From Ohtaekwangia sp. (GTDB lineage: Bacteria > Bacteroidota > Bacteroidia > Cytophagales > Cyclobacteriaceae), in NCBI GenBank assembly GCA_021155195.1, contig JAJNPV010000050.1, positions 186,001 to 250,000 of the forward strand: DNA of 64,000 nt. Reading direction: 5' to 3'. Below, piece by piece: positions 51,175 through 61,546 of this stretch; positions within the stretch are counted from its first letter, which is position 1, and every line of letters starts with the position of its first letter. The notes under the pieces were generated by a model. The model did no database searches. It had not been told where the DNA came from and saw only the letters and a program-made list of their open reading frames with translations. Position numbers and translations under genes: made by a program.

Positions 51175-53712
51175 CTATTTTTCTTTATCCCAAATTCTTC
51201 TAATCCGGTATTTCCCCTGCGAATATTTGGCCATCGCATCACGTGCAAAATACTCTACCGGAAACACCATTAATGCAACAACCACCTGGATGGCAAAATC
51301 AATAACAGGCGAAGTTCTTGATCCAAATAATGAGCTGATAACAGTTTCAAGAAACTGAATTAACATTACCACGGTAATCAGTGAAAGGATTTGGCTTAGG
51401 TATCGATAGCGGGCATTCGCTCTCGCTAGCTTAAGTGTTAAAGCAACAAGAAAACTAAATACGAAAACTTCAAGCGCATAAAACCACCAACGTTGCCAAT
51501 AGGGGGGCAGCACAACAAATTTAATTTGTTCTGCATTTGATTCGTTGCCCAACAAATCGCGCGATTGAACAGCTAGTTCGTACTTACCTGGCGCTAAAAA
51601 AGATAATGAGATGATGTTATTTGATGATGCCCAATTTGACCAGCTAGAGTTTAATCCTTTTACCTGATATCTAAACTGTGTGGCATTTAAACCGACAAAC
51701 TCCGGTTGCACAAATTCAAACGTAACAATGCCGTCATTCTGTAAAATTTCTATTCTTTTTTCGAGAGTAATTTCTTGCCCCTTAATGGTGCGCAAAAAAA
51801 GTGGATAGTTTGTTGGGTCTGATTCGTTTGTTGAGTTTGTGAATTTATATAATTCGTTTTTTGCGGTGATCACCCATAGTCCATCGCCTAAGTTATTAGG
51901 AGCCAGGTATCTCAAGTTTGGGAAAAGTCCTAGCCAATCCATTTTTAACGATTGTAATTTGCTATCCACCGTTCTCCACTTAGCTCCGTCATGAAACCAA
52001 AAATATCCAGCTGAGGCAAAATATTTTCGTGGCCCGGGAAGTGAATCATATTTGACAAATGAAGCACGCTTATTATCAAAGCGACTAAATTGTCCGGAGG
52101 CTGCAATGTAGATATTGGTGCCGTAAGACAAACCTACTGTCTCATCACGAGATGGGTTGCTTACGGGATAGGATATTAAATCCGTGATGTCACCATCCAG
52201 TGTTTCAATTTTGTAAATATTCTTTTTACCACAAAGCCAGATGTTTTCAAGCCTATCTTCAAAAGAGTGACTGATAAAATCGTGAAGAGAATCTACTAAA
52301 TTCGTTTCACGCCAATCATCTTTGTCAGAAATAAAAGTCCTTATGCGTTCAGCATAAGTTCCAATTATCAGTTGTTGGAGGGAGGGGGAGAAAAAAACAG
52401 ATCGAACGGGCTCCTGTAAAACTAGCGTAGACTGAAGTCCTTCCACTTCATAAACTCCGCTGAGGCCTGACGCAAGCAACTTACCAGTTACATCAACCAG
52501 CTGAGTTATTTTTCCATCAATGCCCGATACCTTTTTAAAACCATAATTAACCACCGATAATGAACTATCTCTTTTTATTGCAACTTTAGGAACTGCTGAT
52601 CTTCTTCCGCTTTTTCCTTCTATTGGTTTTGCTTTTGTTGTCAGTTGTAGGTTCGGTATGTCTTCCGCCAGTTGATAAAGCCCTAATGTTGTGCCTACAT
52701 ATACTTTGCCATTAAACGTTTGGGCACACAATAAATTTCCGGCCAAACCTGGATAATGATCAAACGAGCGAAAAGGAATATTGGGAGCTATTCGTGTAAA
52801 GCCATATTCATGGGCTACCCACACGCCTTGTCTTTTGTCCGTCATCAAGCAATAAACTTCATTATCCGGCAGGCCGTTCTGATAATTAATTAATTGTTCT
52901 GTTACACCTGTGTTGGGATTAATGAAGATAACGCCACCACGCAGTGTTCCTAATGCTATAAGATTATCGTTTACCCATGCACCATCCACCAATACATTTT
53001 TAGTTAGTAGTGCCTGATCTTTTATAATAATCTCTCTGAATGTATTATCCTCATGGATGTAAACCTGATGATTATCCATACCCACCAAAAATCGTTTTCC
53101 GTTGATGGATGGCGTTGAGAAAATTAAATTGCCGGGTGTAATGTCTGAAGTGACTAATTTTGGATTCTCTACTTTAAATAATCCGCGCTTTGCGGTACGC
53201 ACATACACAGAATTATTTACCGAATAAATACCCAGGAAGGAACCCTGACTGCTGTCTGGTTTAATTGAACTTACTAATTCGTTTTTTGAGATATCATAAA
53301 TAGAGACAATGCCTTTTGCACAAAAGAAAACGTTTTGATCATTCGTGACAGAAGAGAAAAAATTTCCATCAGCTATTTTTGAATAGAGTCGTGGAGTTTC
53401 ATTCTTCGCCCCCAGTTTTCCGATTCCCGAAAGACTTGCTACATAAACCTGTGTTCCGATTGTAGAAAGCCCGTATACCGCCCCGGGCACAGAAACAAAT
53501 CTCCAGTTTCTACCATCAAACTCAAGCACGCCACCTTTGTTTGCAAAATAGATTTCGCCTTGCTCATCTTGTATAAGATCAACACTTCGAAAATCGATTT
53601 GATCATCAGGAGGAGTATAATGAGAAAGGTAGTAAGCACCGGTTTGTGCTTGTGCTTGGAAAGACAATGCCCACAGACTGAATACGATGAAAGAAAATCT
53701 CATAGAAAACAA
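51175..53712 (-). CDS. Two-component-type propeller and triple-Y membrane protein without a kinase domain
   Basis: 845 aa with a signal peptide (near MRFSFIVFSLWALSFQAQAQ). Residues of about 30-620 are reg-propeller repeats of the hybrid-sensor type (VDLIQDEQGEIYFANKGG, GLPDNEVYCLMTDKRQGVW). A triple-Y domain is at about 650-740 (RYQVKGLNSSWSNWA, PGKYELAVQSRD). Then come a membrane helix after the aromatic belt PPYWQRWWFYALEVFVFSFL and two more (SLITVVMLIQFL, DFAIQVVVALMVF), ending in a short basic tail. The usual HATPase kinase and AraC-type output are absent. It may pass a signal to a separate protein. A terminator separates it from the caspase gene upstream, but the strand and spacing (82 bp) allow partial read-through. 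Confidence 0.85.
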   Translation of the reverse strand: MFSMRFSFIVFSLWALSFQAQAQTGAYYLSHYTPPDDQIDFRSVDLIQDEQGEIYFANKGGVLEFDGRNWRFVSVPGAVYGLSTIGTQVYVASLSGIGKLGAKNETPRLYSKIADGNFFSSVTNDQNVFFCAKGIVSIYDISKNELVSSIKPDSSQGSFLGIYSVNNSVYVRTAKRGLFKVENPKLVTSDITPGNLIFSTPSINGKRFLVGMDNHQVYIHEDNTFREIIIKDQALLTKNVLVDGAWVNDNLIALGTLRGGVIFINPNTGVTEQLINYQNGLPDNEVYCLMTDKRQGVWVAHEYGFTRIAPNIPFRSFDHYPGLAGNLLCAQTFNGKVYVGTTLGLYQLAEDIPNLQLTTKAKPIEGKSGRRSAVPKVAIKRDSSLSVVNYGFKKVSGIDGKITQLVDVTGKLLASGLSGVYEVEGLQSTLVLQEPVRSVFFSPSLQQLIIGTYAERIRTFISDKDDWRETNLVDSLHDFISHSFEDRLENIWLCGKKNIYKIETLDGDITDLISYPVSNPSRDETVGLSYGTNIYIAASGQFSRFDNKRASFVKYDSLPGPRKYFASAGYFWFHDGAKWRTVDSKLQSLKMDWLGLFPNLRYLAPNNLGDGLWVITAKNELYKFTNSTNESDPTNYPLFLRTIKGQEITLEKRIEILQNDGIVTFEFVQPEFVGLNATQFRYQVKGLNSSWSNWASSNNIISLSFLAPGKYELAVQSRDLLGNESNAEQIKFVVLPPYWQRWWFYALEVFVFSFLVALTLKLARANARYRYLSQILSLITVVMLIQFLETVISSLFGSRTSPVIDFAIQVVVALMVFPVEYFARDAMAKYSQGKYRIRRIWDKEK

Positions 53713-53738
53713 TCTTATAAAATTAGTTGAAACAACAA

Positions 53739-53767
53739 GAATAAAAAAGGTGAGCCAAACTCACCTT
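53739..53767 (-). terminator. Terminator after the exported caspase gene
   Basis: Stem AAGGTGAG/CTCACCTT (53747-53754 with 53760-53767) with a 5-nt loop, followed on the minus strand by ttttattcttg. It lies 27 bp after the stop codon at 53795. Confidence 0.8.
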
Positions 53768-53794
53768 CATTAGCTACCTATTAGTAATGATAAA

Positions 53795-54991
53795 CTATCG
53801 TGCTACAAAAATAAAATCACTCCCGGGTGCATTGTCACCAAACTCGCCAAAGCGTGGTTGAATTTTTAATTTCTCGACATATGAAACAATTTCCGGCAAT
53901 GTTAAAATTCCATCTCTGCCTCCGCGCGAGCGTAATGCATCAATGAAGTTCTTTGCAAATGGTGAGTGCTTGCCAGGGATACCATCACTTACGTAGGTTT
54001 TTCCACCAGATGTTAAAAATTTACGAGTTTTATAGGTGAGTTTGCGCGTGATAAATTCTGTTTGGTTCTGCTCCTTATATACTTCATCATCCGCGCCACG
54101 CGATGATGCCAGGGCCTGATCAAAGGTTCCTCCGAAACAAACATCCATGGCAAGAAATATATGTTCACAAGGGATGTTGTTTGTTATAGAGCGTAGGCGA
54201 TTGTGTGATAGATACGTGGTTTTTGCTTCATCATTTAAAAGCGATTCTTTTGTTACAACAAATCCCTCACCGAAGGTTTGATCATAAGTACCATGACCTG
54301 CAAAGAAAATAAACAATTGATCAAGGGGTTGATATTTCTTCTCGCCATACTCTCTGATCTTCCTTAATATTTCGGATTGAGTTGCATTCTCAATCATCTC
54401 AACTTTAAAGCCATATGTTTTTTTTAACTCCTCAGAAATTGTGCGCGAATCAAAAACAGGGTTCACAAGATCCGACCAGTTGTCATAATTGTCGGTAGCG
54501 AAGATCAGCGCATAATCGGTGCGATTTAGTTTAGTTGCGTCAGCCAACGATGCGCTTCCCACATGCACCTTTCTATAGGTAATGGTTCGTAACCCTTCCA
54601 TATTCTCGGCAATAATCTCAATCAGGTTTTCTCCATCCATTAATGTAAGCGATTTTTCAATCACAGAGTTGTATCGTTCGGTGCCTTCTGGCTGAATGGA
54701 GAGCATTCCCCTGCTCGCAGTTAGCACAGTTTCCTTAATGGATATCGTAATACTTTTTAATGGTGATGTAGAAGTAACCTCAGCTTTAATTTTAAACTTA
54801 CTATCCTGCGCAAAAGTTGTTTCAGGGATTGGAGTTACCCAGGTAACAACCGGGATTGTGCTGTTTATAAATTGCTTTCCACCGCTAAAGTCAACTTCAA
54901 ATTCATTTGTGCGGGCCGATACGGTTTGAGCTTGAGACCAAATACTCAACAGGAGAATTGGCGCAATCAAAATCCAATGTTTTGGTTTCAT
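53795..54991 (-). CDS. Exported caspase-family (C14) cysteine protease
   Basis: I place the start at the ATG at 54991: it precedes the signal peptide (MKPKHWILIAPILLLSIWSQ) and lies 4 bp after the stop of the upstream gene. The 398-aa product has an Ig-like domain at residues 45-145 (VTWVTPIP, ITISIKETVL) and a C14 caspase fold at about 155-390. ALIFATDNYDNWSDL is the first strand, FIFFAGHGTYD carries the catalytic His233, and LAMDVCFGGTFDQ the catalytic Cys285. The dyad is intact. Caspase-like proteases cleave after Arg/Lys or Asp; the pocket cannot be judged. Gene order points to a role with the 1,887-aa T9SS protein and the Kre9-like protein, for example in its processing. Confidence 0.85.
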   Translation of the reverse strand: MKPKHWILIAPILLLSIWSQAQTVSARTNEFEVDFSGGKQFINSTIPVVTWVTPIPETTFAQDSKFKIKAEVTSTSPLKSITISIKETVLTASRGMLSIQPEGTERYNSVIEKSLTLMDGENLIEIIAENMEGLRTITYRKVHVGSASLADATKLNRTDYALIFATDNYDNWSDLVNPVFDSRTISEELKKTYGFKVEMIENATQSEILRKIREYGEKKYQPLDQLFIFFAGHGTYDQTFGEGFVVTKESLLNDEAKTTYLSHNRLRSITNNIPCEHIFLAMDVCFGGTFDQALASSRGADDEVYKEQNQTEFITRKLTYKTRKFLTSGGKTYVSDGIPGKHSPFAKNFIDALRSRGGRDGILTLPEIVSYVEKLKIQPRFGEFGDNAPGSDFIFVAR

Positions 54992-54995
54992 ATTC

Positions 54996-57900
54996 TTATC
55001 GGTTAATAATAATCTTTTCAGTAAGTATTTTTTGAACTCCATTTTCTACCACCTTCAGTCGATAAAAATAAAGTCCATTTTTTGCATTTTCCGAATCCCA
55101 AATCGAGTTGTAGAATCCAGATGTAAAGCTTCCGTTTACCAGTTGGGTAACCCGCTGCCCCATGGAATTATATACTTCAAGTTGAACCTGATATGCAGAT
55201 TTATTTTCCGGTATGGTAAATCCAATGGTAGCTATTGTACTTGTTGGGTTAGGGAACGGAACACCCAGAATAACCTTGGTGGGTTTAATTTTACCATGCA
55301 GATTATCTCCAAAATGAATTTGAAATTCATTGCCTTGCATGGCATTAAAAGAATAAACACCTACTTCCTTCATATCTATTAATTTTTGTTGTGCGAGGTC
55401 AAACAAAATCAAATCTTTACCGCCTGTAATAGAATTATTTTCCCATTTTAATTCTGTAATTCCATCAGAAGCATCTACAGTAAAATACCATACATGGTCG
55501 GCCTCGGTTGGTATGATATTCTTGGCCATGAAATTATTAACATTCGACTTCCAAGGGAACGAAAGTTCCGCATAGTCAAAAAAGCGCGGAGGATTTACAT
55601 CATCAAACTCATCCCAATCTGCGCTTGCATTTTCATGCATACCAACTCCACCCATCGTGTTTTCAATTTCATTATTTATAGCGGAAATTGGCACCTCCCA
55701 ATTAGACTGGGATAGGTCAGACCCTAACTTGCCGGATGCTATGCGGCCTCCTGTTGTAATTCCTTTAAATCTTACAGTTAATGTTATGTCTGATGTTCCG
55801 CTATTATTTACAAAGCCTCCCTGAAACGGAAGCAGGTTGTCTTGATTAGCATACGCTGTTCCATCAAATATTTTTAATGATCCTACATTCGCATTTCCAA
55901 CCTTTGTATCTGCCCACGAAATCTCAACCGGATATGGATTTCCAAGTTGATTCCATCCCGGCTTTAAAGTGATTTTATCGAACTTGGTTCTATTAAACTT
56001 TGGTGTTGAGGCCCCCTCAACTTTTACGCCACCAAGAGGACCAGTTTTTGCATTTATCCAATAGCCTTTATTTCTTTCAATGCTTGGCGGATTTTCTACA
56101 AATTTGGAATTAACCGCATCGAACGTAAAAATTCTCCATTTTGTGTTATCAAGGTTTCCAAATTCATTTAAGATCGTCAACAATTGACTGTCCTGTGTAG
56201 TAAAAGGAACGGATATCATTCTATAGTTATTGGCTAGTCCTCCATAGCTAAAACGCTCGGAAGGGATAGTTGGATTCTCGGCCGATGGGTATGTAATGTA
56301 AGAATATGCATAGCCTGTTTCAGGATATTTCTGTTTGTTGCCCGAAGCATCCTCAACTTCTAAATAAAATTCTAGTCCCATCGCGTCATACCAAGATTCT
56401 TGAACAGTGACCGTAAAATTGGATGACGTTGTACCGCTGCCTGTAAGTACAATCATATTTGCAGGTGTAAATGATTCTGTGTCAGCGGTTGTAATGCCTC
56501 GATAATAAATTTTCGATTTATCAGTGGGCAGGTTCTTGTTATCCGTTACGTTAATATCAATTTTCTTAGCTGTACCTTTTGTAAGGTCCAGATCGGGAGT
56601 GAGCGATGTAATTGTTGGTTTTGTTACATCAGGTTGTTCTTGAATTGTGAATTTCCAGGTATCCTGAGTGGTTATCCCATTGAAGGTATTACCGAAAATA
56701 TCAGCAAAGGAACCAGCATCGATAATAATAAAATAAGTTTTAAGATAAGATAGATCTTGTGAAGGTGTGAAAGACCATGATTTTAGATTTTGCGTTGCCG
56801 CAGAGATATCAATCACTTCAACAGGAACTGCTGGTGCGGCTAAGTCAAAAATTCTGATTTTCTTTCCAACCACTGAAGACACAGCCTCATTAAACGTGAT
56901 GGTAAGCGTTGGCCTTACTCCAACATTAACTGCATTTAAAGCCGGTAAAAGTGATGCTATTAATGGTTTTTGATTGTCATTTGGAATGATTTTGTTTCCG
57001 CTCTTTCGAACAACACTGCCAGAAAGTGTAGCATAAGCATATCCATCATATTCATTGACTACAATGTCTCTAAAGTTCACGCCAGAGGTTGGAACATCTC
57101 CAACGCTTTGCCATGAAGTACCATCATCTCTTGATAACCAAAGTGATGTGCTTGAATTTCCTGTTACAAAGAGATAATTATTTGTAACAATTAAAGAGCC
57201 ACCCGTGGGTGCCGATGCCGATGTCCATGTATCTCCATCGGATGATTTATATATTGCTCCATTGCCATCGTACACATAAATCTTGTTATTAAAATACGTT
57301 ATTGAAAAAGGGTTTTCTGTTCCTATAATTTTAGAAATGTCGGTAGCTGAGCCAAAAACTATTTTGTAAACCTTGGACTCACCCGTTTGATTGTCGTTAA
57401 TTATTGAGTACCCAATACGATTATCGTCAATAACCATCTGATTAACGAAAAAATTATCTGGATTGGGAATCCCTGATAACGGCACAGGAGTCCATGTAAT
57501 TAAATCTGTAGAGAAAAATAATCCATAAGCAACTGTTGTTCCTGGTATCTCACTTCCAGAGTAAGCATAATACTCAGTTCCAGCTTTGTTGGTGGTTAAG
57601 AAAGAAAAATACCTATCATCACCAATTGGAGTATACGTTTTACCTCCGTCTGTTGACTTTTGAAGTTGTCTGCTGCCGTATGCAATAACACCATCATTTA
57701 CCTTCAAAAAGGTACTTGCAACCTGTGAAGAAGCCAATGTAAAGGTTTGACCAAAGTCACTGGAATGGTAAGGGCTTGTTGCTCCTACCAAAAGATCCTT
57801 ACCATTTATCATGGTGATATCAAAAGCGGTGTTAATTGGCATACCGCCCGACACTGGTGTAATCGTTAATCCGCCATCGGTTGTTTTCTGAACTCCTTTA

Positions 57901-60659
57901 GTACTTCCTTGCAAATAAGCGGTTGTTCCCTGAAAATCAGCTGTTGTAAAAATGTCACCATAATTACCAATCAGTGTCCAATTTACTCCTTTATCTGTCG
58001 ACCGATAGCAATCAAAAAATGGATTTTGTAGTGTTAGCAAATATTCTCCATTTGGTAAAACCACAAATCTCTTACCATAGCTTAAGTTAGTATTTGGCCC
58101 TGGGGTTGGGATTATTGACCAAGTTGTTCCATTATCTGTTGATTTAGCAAGTTGCGTGACCCAATTTGGGATTGAAGAATCCAGTATTACGGTGGCCAAC
58201 ATTGTAGTTCCATCAAACGCCATACTTCCTACAAAACCCGATGGACCAACAATTGATGGAAAAGGCTTAACTACCCATGTTGTACCTCTGTCTAAGGAAA
58301 CAACAAGACCCTCTCCTACATTTGATCCAACAGTGGCAACAACACCCCCAGCACTTTCGATTGGTACTCTAGTATAGAAACCATTAAATGTGCTGGTGTG
58401 CCGCTCAGTAAAACTTGTTCCTCCATTCGTTGATTTATAAATCCTTCCAAATCCCCCAAAATTTCCATAGGCAAGTATTGAGTTGTCGGACAAAACATCT
58501 AACCTTCTAATTGCAGAAGAAGAAGCGGGTAACCCGGTGCTAGTTAAGGCTGTCCAATTGACTCCCTTATCTGTTGATTTATATATTTTTTGTGGATTAA
58601 TAGCTGGCAGAATGTAAACATTTCCTGCTGCATCAATTTCTACATCAAAAATTGTAGTTACACCAACAATTGGACTAAGACGTGTCCAAACACCACCACT
58701 ATACTTCCAAACAAAATTGCCGTTGGCGATAGCAAACAATGTTGAGCCATCGGGATGAGCTTTCAATCTTGTAACACTTCCTCCATAGGGTCCATTTAAG
58801 GGTTGCCAGTTAAAATTAATGTAGGGTGGAAGAGTGGCAGGATCGACTAATAATTCATTGGTATACTTAAGCACAGGCGAATTGTATGCAACTGCAAAAA
58901 AGTCACCGGCAGCATCTGTTGCAATGCTATTGATATAACTTGAACTCGATGGCAAATTTGTGTTATTCCAAGTACCGCCATCATCTTGCGAAACAGATAA
59001 CGATCCATTCTTACTAACTGCTACGCCAGAAAAAGAAGCATTCTTAAGAGGAAAAATTGCATTTCCTGAAAACCCCACCGTTGTCCAGTTTACCCCTAGA
59101 TCAGACGAGTAATAAAACTGCGAATACTCCGCTAAATAAAATTTTCCATTGAGGTAAAACAGATTATTATAGTTAGAGGCGGGTGTTGCAATTTCCGTTA
59201 ATGTTGTTCCAACTATTTTATACGTCTTATTTGTTGCAGTGCCATCGTAAGCATGACAGATTATATTGCCTGATACATCAATGGCCGCATAATAGGTTTG
59301 AAATGCAGCTGGTAATCCAGCGATTACAAGATCTGTCCACGTTGAACCCTTATCAGTTGACTTTGAGACTTTACCATATTGAAACCCATAAAGATCGCCA
59401 TTTGCAGCTTCAATAATTTTAGAGTGATAATAATAGGTTCCATTATTTGAAAAAGTTGCTCCATTATTTGTAGAGCGAAATAATTTTGATCCGTAAATAA
59501 TGATTGTTTCGTCACTCAATTTCAGAATGCCCGAAACATAGTCATTTAAGGAAGTTGTAGTCCATGTTCCTCCCTGATCGGTTGATGAGGTATAGCTGCG
59601 GCTTCCTGATTTAACAGCAATAATCCTTGCCGGAGAAGAATTAGCTACCACAATCCCTGTAAAACTGTTCCCTTTCATCCCTGCACTTTTTTGTTGCCAA
59701 GAAGTGCCACTATTGTCTGTTCTAAAAATACCATCGCTAGACGATGCCGCAAAATAGACAGAGGCCGAAGAAAACACAGCACTGCTTACTTGTGAACCAT
59801 AATCGAAAGTTGGCCCATTTGAAGAAGTCCATGTGGTTCCCTGATTAGCTGACTTATATATTTTGTTATCTGTGGAAAAGAAATGAACCGAATTATCAGG
59901 AGATGCTTCCAAGTAACCATCAAAATAGGTTAAGGGAGATATTGAAGATTTAATTGAAGTGAAATTTGCTCCGTTATCGGTAGATTTAAAAAAATCAAAG
60001 AATGAGGCTACATATAGCCTGCCTGCTTGATCAATAGTCATGGTACTTACCCCATCTCCGCCTGGGAGGGTAAGCACCGTTTGAAAATTACCCGCAGTCC
60101 AATTCGCAGTAAGTCCATTATAGGAGTGCTTTAATAATTTGCCTCCTTGAGCTCCATAGAAAACATCACCTGCTGTATTGGTCCAAACGCCTGGTTTTCC
60201 CGACCAACTTTCACTTGAAATCTGAGTCCAATTAGTTCCTTTGTCAATTGAAACATATACACCGTTATAACCCCAAACTACAAAGACTCCATCCGGGCCA
60301 ACTTTTTTAATGTATGACGCACCCTGAAACAAATTGGTTGCCGTCACAGTCCAGTTCGTACCTCCATCAACTGACACATATAGTTGAGAATAATAAACTC
60401 CATATAATTTTCCCGAATCCTCAATAAGATCATTTATGTATAAGTTGGTTGGAGTTACGGTTGTCTTAAGGCTCCACGTATCTCCATTATTTGTGGACTC
60501 GTACAACTGCTGATTTACGATCGCAAACAAGACTCCTGCATTTGTTCTTTTAAGGTTGGCAACGTTACCACCAAACGGTCCATTCGTTGCCGTCCAGTTA
60601 TTTTGAGCAAAAGCATTGTTGATAAATATAATCCCGACAAAAAGTAAAATGTATTTCAT
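54996..60659 (-). CDS. Giant T9SS-exported surface protein with BNR/sortilin repeats
   Basis: 1,887 aa with a signal peptide (MKYILLFVGIIFINNAFA). From about residue 20 to 1,280 the sequence is a long series of Asp-box repeats (STNNGDTWSLKTT, VDGGTNWTVTATN, SADKG/STDKG-type turns such as STDKGVNWTALT), enough for several propellers. Then follow an Ig-like/SbsA-type domain (NVGVRPTLTITFNEAVSSV), a further beta region around 1,440-1,600 and a Gly-rich segment. The C-terminus of about 85 residues is a T9SS type A sorting domain (FPNPTSTIATIGFTIPEN to KILTEKIIINR). It should be secreted and attached or released at the cell surface. It lies between the Kre9-like gene and the caspase gene, 4 bp before the latter. 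Confidence 0.88.
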   Translation of the reverse strand: MKYILLFVGIIFINNAFAQNNWTATNGPFGGNVANLKRTNAGVLFAIVNQQLYESTNNGDTWSLKTTVTPTNLYINDLIEDSGKLYGVYYSQLYVSVDGGTNWTVTATNLFQGASYIKKVGPDGVFVVWGYNGVYVSIDKGTNWTQISSESWSGKPGVWTNTAGDVFYGAQGGKLLKHSYNGLTANWTAGNFQTVLTLPGGDGVSTMTIDQAGRLYVASFFDFFKSTDNGANFTSIKSSISPLTYFDGYLEASPDNSVHFFSTDNKIYKSANQGTTWTSSNGPTFDYGSQVSSAVFSSASVYFAASSSDGIFRTDNSGTSWQQKSAGMKGNSFTGIVVANSSPARIIAVKSGSRSYTSSTDQGGTWTTTSLNDYVSGILKLSDETIIIYGSKLFRSTNNGATFSNNGTYYYHSKIIEAANGDLYGFQYGKVSKSTDKGSTWTDLVIAGLPAAFQTYYAAIDVSGNIICHAYDGTATNKTYKIVGTTLTEIATPASNYNNLFYLNGKFYLAEYSQFYYSSDLGVNWTTVGFSGNAIFPLKNASFSGVAVSKNGSLSVSQDDGGTWNNTNLPSSSSYINSIATDAAGDFFAVAYNSPVLKYTNELLVDPATLPPYINFNWQPLNGPYGGSVTRLKAHPDGSTLFAIANGNFVWKYSGGVWTRLSPIVGVTTIFDVEIDAAGNVYILPAINPQKIYKSTDKGVNWTALTSTGLPASSSAIRRLDVLSDNSILAYGNFGGFGRIYKSTNGGTSFTERHTSTFNGFYTRVPIESAGGVVATVGSNVGEGLVVSLDRGTTWVVKPFPSIVGPSGFVGSMAFDGTTMLATVILDSSIPNWVTQLAKSTDNGTTWSIIPTPGPNTNLSYGKRFVVLPNGEYLLTLQNPFFDCYRSTDKGVNWTLIGNYGDIFTTADFQGTTAYLQGSTKGVQKTTDGGLTITPVSGGMPINTAFDITMINGKDLLVGATSPYHSSDFGQTFTLASSQVASTFLKVNDGVIAYGSRQLQKSTDGGKTYTPIGDDRYFSFLTTNKAGTEYYAYSGSEIPGTTVAYGLFFSTDLITWTPVPLSGIPNPDNFFVNQMVIDDNRIGYSIINDNQTGESKVYKIVFGSATDISKIIGTENPFSITYFNNKIYVYDGNGAIYKSSDGDTWTSASAPTGGSLIVTNNYLFVTGNSSTSLWLSRDDGTSWQSVGDVPTSGVNFRDIVVNEYDGYAYATLSGSVVRKSGNKIIPNDNQKPLIASLLPALNAVNVGVRPTLTITFNEAVSSVVGKKIRIFDLAAPAVPVEVIDISAATQNLKSWSFTPSQDLSYLKTYFIIIDAGSFADIFGNTFNGITTQDTWKFTIQEQPDVTKPTITSLTPDLDLTKGTAKKIDINVTDNKNLPTDKSKIYYRGITTADTESFTPANMIVLTGSGTTSSNFTVTVQESWYDAMGLEFYLEVEDASGNKQKYPETGYAYSYITYPSAENPTIPSERFSYGGLANNYRMISVPFTTQDSQLLTILNEFGNLDNTKWRIFTFDAVNSKFVENPPSIERNKGYWINAKTGPLGGVKVEGASTPKFNRTKFDKITLKPGWNQLGNPYPVEISWADTKVGNANVGSLKIFDGTAYANQDNLLPFQGGFVNNSGTSDITLTVRFKGITTGGRIASGKLGSDLSQSNWEVPISAINNEIENTMGGVGMHENASADWDEFDDVNPPRFFDYAELSFPWKSNVNNFMAKNIIPTEADHVWYFTVDASDGITELKWENNSITGGKDLILFDLAQQKLIDMKEVGVYSFNAMQGNEFQIHFGDNLHGKIKPTKVILGVPFPNPTSTIATIGFTIPENKSAYQVQLEVYNSMGQRVTQLVNGSFTSGFYNSIWDSENAKNGLYFYRLKVVENGVQKILTEKIIINR

Positions 60660-60689
60660 GATTCTTTATTCACAATTATCTTAAAACAA

Positions 60690-61436
60690 TTAGTTACCTG
60701 TTGGCAATGCCGGAACACCTGGGATTACTGAATCCCCCGTTGGGCTGCCAGGCTCTCCTCCACCGCCACTTCCAACTAGTACAGCAACCGCCCCACCAAC
60801 TACCAACACAGGCAAGACCTTTACTAAAAGTGGAACTTTAGGCTTTACATTAAATTCAGATGTGTAAAGCACATCTTCCGAATTTTTTGTATCCGTGATT
60901 TTCAATCGATAATCATTACCTTTCTTTGCATGAGTAGGTATATAGAACGTGTGACTTCCATTATTCTGAAGGTTTGATTCACCACTCACGCGCTGGCCAC
61001 CTTTATATAAATCAATGTTAATGGCATTATTGCTGCCTGGTTTCCAGGCTATGTTGTAGCTGTTCCCTCGTTTGTATGACTTCTCTGCATTAAAATTTTG
61101 AATTTTTACAAATGGAATGTAAACCTTGCCTCTTATTTCAAGGGCAATTTTTCCCTTATACCCTCCAAGCTCTTCGCGAACATTCCATTCTATTTTTCTT
61201 CCAGCGCCTGGCTTAACCTCTAAACCCACATCTCCTTTAACTTTTGTTAATGGGCTTGCATAATTATCGCTTGAAGCAAAAAGGTCAAGTTTGTATTCGT
61301 TATTTGGATTACCATCCTCCAGATCATAGTGCACGATGATTTTTTCACCGGCTAATTCCACATTCTTTATGGAAACTGTTTGGGCGTGAGTGGCCAGAAT
61401 AGAAAAACAGCTTATCGTCAGTAGAAATCCTCTCAT
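60690..61436 (-). CDS. Exported Kre9/KNH-like domain protein with C-terminal membrane segment
   Basis: 248 aa with a signal peptide (MRGFLLTISCFSILATHA). Residues of about 20-110 are a beta domain (SIKNVELAGEKIIVHYDLED). About 115-195 resembles the Kre9/Knh1-type Ser-Thr-rich domain (SYKRGNSYNIAWKPGSNNAI, INIDLYKGGQRV). A hydrophobic helix (VPLLVKVLPVLVVGGAVAVL) near 200-222 is followed by a Gly/Pro-rich tail. It is the first gene of the three-gene unit, 30 bp before the giant T9SS gene. It may be an anchoring or accessory factor; family identity is only suggested. Confidence 0.65.
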   Translation of the reverse strand: MRGFLLTISCFSILATHAQTVSIKNVELAGEKIIVHYDLEDGNPNNEYKLDLFASSDNYASPLTKVKGDVGLEVKPGAGRKIEWNVREELGGYKGKIALEIRGKVYIPFVKIQNFNAEKSYKRGNSYNIAWKPGSNNAINIDLYKGGQRVSGESNLQNNGSHTFYIPTHAKKGNDYRLKITDTKNSEDVLYTSEFNVKPKVPLLVKVLPVLVVGGAVAVLVGSGGGGEPGSPTGDSVIPGVPALPTGN

Positions 61437-61546
61437 AATTAAGGGTTTAGGAGGTTAAAGTTAACGAAAGATAACTCTTTCTTACATGATTCTTGTGGGC
61501 ATTTTGTAACCCTTTAGGATCTAACCATAAAAAAGAGGGTTGAAAA

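Noticed and set aside
54996..60659. Repetitive DNA in the giant T9SS gene taken as tandem array or CRISPR
   Set aside because: Repeats are degenerate Asp-box coding units in one long open frame, without constant repeats or spacers.
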